Shown piece by piece: positions 58,201-64,000 of a DNA stretch of 64,000 bases; position 1 is the stretch's first letter; the number at the start of each line of letters is the position of its first letter. The DNA is taken from positions 124,001 through 188,000 of the forward strand of contig FJUW01000063.1 of NCBI GenBank assembly GCA_900074885.1, written 5' to 3'. The position numbers and the translations under genes are program-made. The stretch comes from Rhynchosporium graminicola. Taxonomy: Eukaryota; Ascomycota; Leotiomycetes; Helotiales; Ploettnerulaceae. The notes beneath the pieces were generated by a model. That model searched no databases, was not told the DNA's origin, and saw only the letters and a program-made list of their open reading frames with translations.

Positions 58201-60501
58201 AGTACAGAACGACGAGGTCATGAAGTTTACTTCTCATTTATATCGAGCCACACGCAATGGTGTTGTTCACTATCTCGTTCCGCAGGAATTTGATCGCCTT
58301 CCTGTGGTAGTGTCCTCCTCAGTCTTAGTGCATCGACAGCTCTGTGAGGCCATTCCCGGAATCTACCATGTTTCGCCTGAGTTTTTGCCCAAGTATCTGG
58401 CGGTGAACGAAATTAATCTCTTTTGCGAGATGTCCTTTTGTCGATTCATGCGGACACTTGGCAATCTTGGGGTGCAAGGGTCCGTTGGAAGCAACATCGA
58501 TGACTCAAGAAGACAGGTATTTCCGCCAGACCATTTTTTCACTCCAAGAGACAAGACTAATGCTTGTGTAAATAGACTCTGCGAATCCTCGTGATATATC
58601 ATGTTACCAGAAATATCTTGAGGTTAGAAAGTCAGTTTCCTGGACTGAAAGTACAGATTCAGAATCTACCTATTTGGCCTGGCTTCACTACAGCTTCGAC
58701 ATTACCACTCATCTGTGCTAGGGGCGCTTATATCGCTGATGATAGCTCCATGCTTGTGTCCTGGATACCACAGAGCGGATTCTTCATCGATCCCAAGTTT
58801 TTGATTGATGTCGGTTATCCCAACAGTGCTCTCTGCCTAGGGCGACTTGGAGCCTGCAAGCTCTCAGCGGATGCGCTACTACAGCTTCACATCCTGCCCC
58901 TTCCACAAGACGTTGGCAAGGCTTGTTTGGAAGAATACAACGCTTTAGTCGACACGCTCGCAAAGACACCTCTTGCTTCTTATGATACACTAAAGACCAA
59001 CTTAATTGCTATCGTCGGCAACATGAAATTGAGACTTGTGTCTCAACTTTTCGACCACGATAATCCGATTTTCAAAGCTGCCTTTGTGCTCGAGAATAGC
59101 ACCCGCTTTGTGCATCTAGACCTCCGAATTCATCGAGAGTTCTGGTTGAGATGTGGACTCCATACTGATGTCCTAAACATGGTCGATTCTGCGCGATACC
59201 TCGAGTGCATCCAGATCATGGCGTTCCGTGCTAAGAACTCCCGAGCCCAAGATCATACCTATTACCGAGACATGAAGGTTGTTTTAGAGCCCTTGACGGA
59301 ACTCAATCATCGACTGAATAGATTATCTCCTACTGTCTGGGCTACCATTGGTGACGTGAAAGTCTTCCAATCTCGAACCGTCTTCAACGACGAGTATGGG
59401 CACCAGCGAGAGATCATGGCCGGAGTAGCAAAAGAGAAGCCAATGCAGTCTCTCTCCGAACTAATCTCACGGGCATACATCCCGATTTGCTGGAGTCAGG
59501 TCCCCTTCGCTATTCACGAGCCATCATCACACGTCTTCAACCAGATGTCCAAGAAAGGGAAGCCGCATGTAAGCCTGGTGTGGAAACACCTCCAGACTCT
59601 GAAGTTTATATCTCTACAACTGAAGCCTTACCATGTCAAGGATTCCCTCGGCGACCTCAGAAAGACTTATCAACATCTTCAAGATCACCTTGAAGAAAGC
59701 ACAGGCACCTTCATTCTTAATGATAATGAAGTGTGGCTCAATATGAGCGAATGGAACCACCTCACGGTGCTCATGGAAGACCTGCGATCATCCTGGCAGA
59801 GCCTCGACAAGCTTGTGCTTTCCAGCTCTGTTGATTCGGGATCTGTTCAGGCTGTCAGACCGGGCTTGATGGTCTTCGAGAAGCTACTTCGAAGACTGGG
59901 TTGTAAGGCAATCATGTATCCAACAATGGAGAAGTTACCTGAAGTGGAGGGTTTTTCTCTCGTTGCTGCTCTACGTCAGCTTCGCAAGGACAGGAAACTA
60001 TTGGACGTTACCTACTCTTCTGAAGGAAGAACCATCGAGGCACATACAGTTGTGCTGGCTTCGATATCAAAGTATTGCAGAATTCATTATGCCAATTGGA
60101 CGAGACCACCAGTGATTTCTTTCGACCGGACCGTGGATAAGGACTTCTTTCTCACTTTTCGCACTCTCGAGATACTCATCGATTACGCCTATGAGGAGCC
60201 GATCGACTGGAAGAAAATGTTAGTACTCGAAACAGACGACCATTTTGAAATAGCTCACAAGCGAGACATGCTACTAAATATTTGCAAAGGCGCGGACTAT
60301 TGGGGGATTCCGTCACTGCTAGCTCTTGCTGAACACCAATTGTTGCACGCTGGTAAACAGATGATAAACTTGGACAATGTGTATGAAGTTAAGCGTATTG
60401 CCGAGGATTCCAGAGCGAGTCTTTTCCTGAAGCTTTGCCAAGACTTCATTGATGGGAATCTGGATGCGGTCGTCAGAGCCCATTCGCAGCGGAGCGGATA
60501 A
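52219..60501 (+). pseudogene. Giant sacsin-like protein with C-terminal BTB domain; five apparent frameshifts
   Basis: About 2,690 residues if read through. Introns with normal ends are 52363-52419, 53029-53078, 54562-54620 and 58517-58575. N-terminal module 1 is an HSP90-type ATPase of the sacsin kind (VIRELLQNADDAGATEV, GRFGRGFNSVYNWTDSPSI, LDRPLDGTVIRIPLR). Module 2 begins near 56200 with the same signatures (REYLANADDS, SIGQFGRGSQTMFHFTDYP). A BTB domain closes the protein (RKLLDVTYSSEGRTIEAHTV, about 59990-60340). One-base frame changes not explained by introns fall near 52486, 52718, 55918, 56907 and 57906; the sequence on both sides is clearly coding and colinear. Likely role of the intact form: chaperone-like factor that may recruit a CUL3 ubiquitin ligase through BTB. 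It could be a young pseudogene or a region with assembly errors. Confidence 0.8.
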
Positions 60502-61497
60502 TTCAGAGATATCGGGAAGGAGTTTCCTGGATGGAAAGACGGCGTTCGATAAGGAGATCTGAATTTGGATGATCATTGTACAATACTTTGGATTTGTCGT
60601 TGCCTTGGGATTCATTAGGCGCAGAGAATCGTGGCAGCGATGATATCCAACGATATGAGTACAGCAAGGAGGCTGTAACGAATGATGATTCATGAGGTCA
60701 TGCGATATGAGATAGAGCAGAAATCATCCCGCAAAACTAAAAAATTCCGAAATACTTCTCTTACAACATATCTACTCGTGAGATCTCGTTCCTTCTCTGC
60801 TTCTCTCCTCAATTCTCAAATCTCAATTCTCAAGACCATATAGACGTCATGATGCCCCATCTTAACCTCCCAATTTCCGAACTCAAGTCTCGACCAGGTC
60901 CATTAATACATCCCATGCTTCTCATCCTGGCCAGAACGGCGATCCCTGAAACCCATATCTGAATCCTGTTTCCAAGACCCACAACCCCGCGCTCACAAGA
61001 CATCGGCGAACCACTTCTTTCCACTTTCTAAGCTCTTAACGTTTGAATGGCGCAACGACGACGGACATGACGTTTTGAGTGGGCTGTTGCTTCACGATCC
61101 ACTGTGATGCTGCGGATATTCAGGAAACAGGAAATCGGTGGATGGTGGACGCAGATTTGAATACTTTAAATATAATGAGAAGGGGTTCTTCTGAATTGGG
61201 TTTGAAATCTTAGTGGCATTTCTGCAGTCTTTTGGACTGCTTTGACTGCGTTTATTTGTTGATAATTGTGTGTTGTTGAGATTGATTGGAAGGTATGTGT
61301 TGTTTTCCTCTTTTGCATTCTTGGAATCGTGATTTCTATACTACCAGCGATCCGAAAGGGACATCTTCCTTTTGGGAAGTATCGAGTGCTCTTTCTGACA
61401 AAGACTCAGAAACCGAACTACCCTTTCGCTGAATCCGCCTCGAGACCTTAACATCCAACCTCCAACTTATCAAGCAAACATCCTTCCCCTCCACTCA
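60502..61497. other. Intergenic, no gene seen
   Basis: Between the sacsin-like gene and the small conserved gene. Nothing recognised. Confidence 0.4.
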
Positions 61498-62103
61498 ATG
61501 GCAACCCAAACCCAAACTCAACAGGCAACCGCCGCATCCCCATATGACGACGAGCAAGACCAACAAGTCGTCGCTCAGCGCTCCCAAGCAGCCGCCACAG
61601 CCCAAGCAGTCCAACAACCACAATACGGCGCTGCGAGCAGACAAGCCATGTTACCGCCTCGCGGGGAGGGATATAGACCAGCTGCTATTAGGGAGAGTAG
61701 GATTAGGGATCGTCCGTATAAGCCGGTGGGAGATAGCAGTTTGAGTATTAAAATTGAGTTGGATTTGGAGGTTGAGGTGAGTTTTGATTTTTCTGGTTTA
61801 TGGTTTTTGGTTTTTGGAGGGTGGGAGAGGGGGAGAGGGGGTAGATGCAAGTGGTTGAAGGTTGAAGAGAGGTGGTTGAATGGAAGGAAGGATATAGAGA
61901 TTTTGTGAGAAGAGTGCTGATTTGTTGTGAGTGTAGGTCGATTTGTATGCGAGAGTGAAGGGTGACGTTACGATTGGATTGAGTAAGTACTTTCTTTTTC
62001 AGCCCCTCCAGTCTCTAGTGGTCTGGATTCAGGATCAGTTTCCATTCGTTGATCTTGATCCTGAGACATTATATTTCCACCATACTAAGAAATTGCAGTG
62101 TAA
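61498..62103 (+). CDS. Small conserved fungal protein (109 aa)
   Basis: Exons 61498-61776, 61937-61982 and a five-base last exon 62099-62103 (TG TAA). The N terminus is Gln/Ala/Thr-rich and disordered (MATQTQTQQATAASPYDDE). The C-terminal 30 residues form an alternating acidic strand pattern, SLSIKIELDLEVEVDLYARV then KGDVTIGLM, a motif I associate with many uncharacterised filamentous-ascomycete proteins that end in GDxTxxLL/M. The tiny last exon is supported by that ending, by a strong donor gtaagt at 61983 and by ACTAAG just before the acceptor TTGCAG; without it the frame runs on to 62128 with unrelated residues. Function unknown. Confidence 0.7.
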
Positions 62104-63619
62104 GCCAGGAAAGACGGAGGGATTATGAGTAGAGAGATGGGATCTTGGCGTTGCAATTTTCACATTCAGGGGAGCATGTAGATAATGATCTTTATGCTTG
62201 AGGTATTTCATAACTATAGTTACATCGATTGAGATTCAGGTAATCTCACCACCAATACTCCCCAAAATCCTCATCTACTCTCTCTTCTATTCACCGTTCA
62301 GAGGCTCGCTTTATGTTCACCTCAATTAATACTAAATCATCAACCAAATTCGGAACTACTCTAGAAAAAGGGGCCACACAATCCAGATTGCTTAAAGCCT
62401 TGACAAGATAAGGCAAAAGGATGTTCCGAGGAGGACATAGTCTCTGATTCTGAGCGGAGGATCTACAACTATTTGAGTAGTACGTGGAAGTTGGTATCAC
62501 TCTATCGTAGTACGTGCAGTCAAGTACCTAGTCTGCGAGACCCAAATTACAGTAATATTAATCGTATAGTATTAGTTATACCGTAGCTACAGAATCTAGG
62601 TAGTCGAGACTCCGGAAAGGAGATATATCTAGCCCGCTAAACCCCAGCGCAGATACCCGACTGACCCGTGACTATATGCCAACAGTGGATTTTCCATGTC
62701 GTGTGGTGGGATGATGGTATCCTGGTATCGAGTCGGCGATCTCCCATCTAAAGAGTCGTCTCTTGAGAGCTGGGTACCTGCTTGAGGAGTTTAAGGAAGA
62801 GTAGTGATAAGATTCATGTCTTTGGCTTTGATCGATATCAAATTCCTGCTCGTTCTGATGCTTAGGTTAGCCTGCTGCCAGCAATGGGATCCGAGACGAG
62901 ATTCTGTGACCCGAGTCGACGAGAGGGAAGAACGTACATGTGAGCGGTCCACGACCTCATTTAACTGAACGCACTGCGCAGTTTTGGTATCTTTGCCTGG
63001 AGTACCAGAGTGGTGCGCGCCATAAGTTACTAAAACAGGGCGTACCGTACTGGAGAATCTGGCTCTGGAGTCAGGTTTAAGATTGTTGAAAAGAAGGGTC
63101 AAGGAAGCGATTTATCATACAGAGCAGCATAAGAATCATTCTTCTCGAAACTAATCGCAGTCGTGGATTTATGCACAATCATTTATCGAGGACGTTAATT
63201 AAAGACCGGAGCCTTGGGTTGAAAGGCAGGTAGATTCATCGAGGCTGTGCTGCGAGCGCATGATCCATGATGGTTGGTTGAGACGTAAGTATATCTTGTC
63301 GAGTAACACGAACAACAGGATGAGATCGGGCGATTTGAACGTAGGAAATGCATACTTCTAAGCTTTCCAGAAATGGCCATTTGGTAAGTCCGAAAATCAC
63401 CTCCTTCAAAACTGATCAATCATAGGGATGTGAAAGGACAGAGTTTTGATCTCATGATTCTCATCACCGTTGGCCGACAATTTCTGTTGACTTGAGCATA
63501 ATTCGGTGTTTAATCATGGCACTGTCGATCCATCTATCCACGCACAAGCAAAACCACGGCCCATATTAAAATTAAAACATCTCATACGCCATCCCAGATA
63601 CCAGTATCCAACCCAGAAA
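62104..63619. other. Intergenic, about 1.5 kb, no gene seen
   Basis: Short frames only (for example 62291-62500 and 62791-63102 minus). Nothing recognised. Confidence 0.45.
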
Positions 63620-64000
63620 TCACCTTACGCGATACAAATCCTCCTTGGGTATTTCCTCCTCTTTGCTAACCGCTGGAGCCTCAGAAACAACCCTCTTCCC
63701 ACCTACACCAGGTTCAGGGAACTGATCCAGAATAGCTCGTGCCCCAGAATCCAAACGCTCCAGTGCTTCCTCCTCATACCGACCAAAAATCTCTTTCGCA
63801 TCCGCATACGGATGTTTCAACTGCTCCATCTCTTCAGCACCTCTGACCTCCTCATCACTATCATCCGACCTCTCCAGCCTACCCGGCAACTCGCCTCTGG
63901 CTTTCTGTCTCTTCACAAGACCCTGCTCCAATTCATCCAGCGCATCAATCAACCGATACGAATAACTGATCGGATTCTTCTGTCCAATGCGGTGAACCCT
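63620..64000 (-). CDS. SNF2-family helicase/ATPase, C-terminal end (partial)
   Basis: The minus-strand frame enters from the window edge with RVHRIGQKNPISYSYRLIDA, the helicase motif VI (Q-R-x-x-R-x-G-Q type) of SNF2 ATPases, and continues with a charged C-terminal tail (LDELEQGLVKRQKARGELPG, DDSDEEVRG) to the stop at 63620. Only the last 126 residues are inside. The subfamily cannot be decided; a DNA-repair or chromatin role is expected for the family. The rest lies beyond 64000. Confidence 0.85.
   Translation of the reverse strand, partial: RVHRIGQKNPISYSYRLIDALDELEQGLVKRQKARGELPGRLERSDDSDEEVRGAEEMEQLKHPYADAKEIFGRYEEEALERLDSGARAILDQFPEPGVGGKRVVSEAPAVSKEEEIPKEDLYRVR

Overview
The window is nuclear DNA of a filamentous ascomycete fungus (Pezizomycotina). 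The evidence is dense short GT-AG introns (mostly 45-60 nt, with CTAAC/CTAAT-like branch sites), fungus-specific families (Zn2Cys6 regulator, SYG1/XPR1-type SPX-EXS transporter, PL4 rhamnogalacturonan lyase, hard-surface-induced methyltransferase, MscL-type channel) and a remnant of a non-LTR retroelement. The plant cell-wall lyase and small secreted proteins suggest a plant-associated or saprotrophic species, perhaps a leotiomycete. That last step is inference from gene style only.

Layout. 2-2879: phospholipase D, 5' end cut by the window. 3457-3696 and 8729-8991: two small Cys/His-rich proteins. 4752-6690 (minus): secreted rhamnogalacturonan lyase. 7983-8179: a fold-back element resembling a MITE. 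9607-11190: FAD monooxygenase with two GC-AG introns. 11940-12990 (minus): broken, truncated MFSD5-like MFS transporter. 13379-14312 (minus): Cys-rich secreted protein. 14313-17535: gene-poor. 17536-18497: membrane-anchored methyltransferase. 19659-20865: repetitive Gly/Ala/Ser/Asp-rich secreted protein. 23200-23510: retroelement scrap. 23612-24717 (minus): short-chain dehydrogenase. 25533/26082-29549: large single-pass membrane protein. 30535-31675: decayed GH128-like glycosidase. 32776-36147: SYG1-like transporter. 36991-38428: unknown protein. 40361-41560 (minus): glycosyltransferase-like protein related to the arabinokinase N-terminal domain. 42245-44707: weak or broken hypothetical genes. 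45287-46723 (minus): Zn2Cys6 regulator. 48988-49763 (minus): MscL-type channel with a C-terminal zinc-ribbon-like motif. 50075-50834: Yar1-like ankyrin protein. 52219-60501: giant sacsin-like protein with a C-terminal BTB domain, read through five apparent 1-nt frameshifts. 61498-62103: small conserved protein. 63620-64000 (minus): C-terminal end of a SNF2-type helicase.

How the genes relate. This is mostly a housekeeping and accessory mixture, with no obvious metabolic cluster. The secreted set (lyase, Cys-rich protein, repeat protein) and the surface-induced methyltransferase fit a life on plant surfaces. The most striking features are the sacsin-BTB gene, which joins two HSP90-type ATPase modules to a BTB domain, and the number of broken genes (MFS, GH128, sacsin-BTB, perhaps the 43.8-44.7 kb gene) beside many perfectly intact multi-exon genes. 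Exon coordinates were worked out by hand from frame continuity, splice consensus and remembered family sequences. No database search was run.
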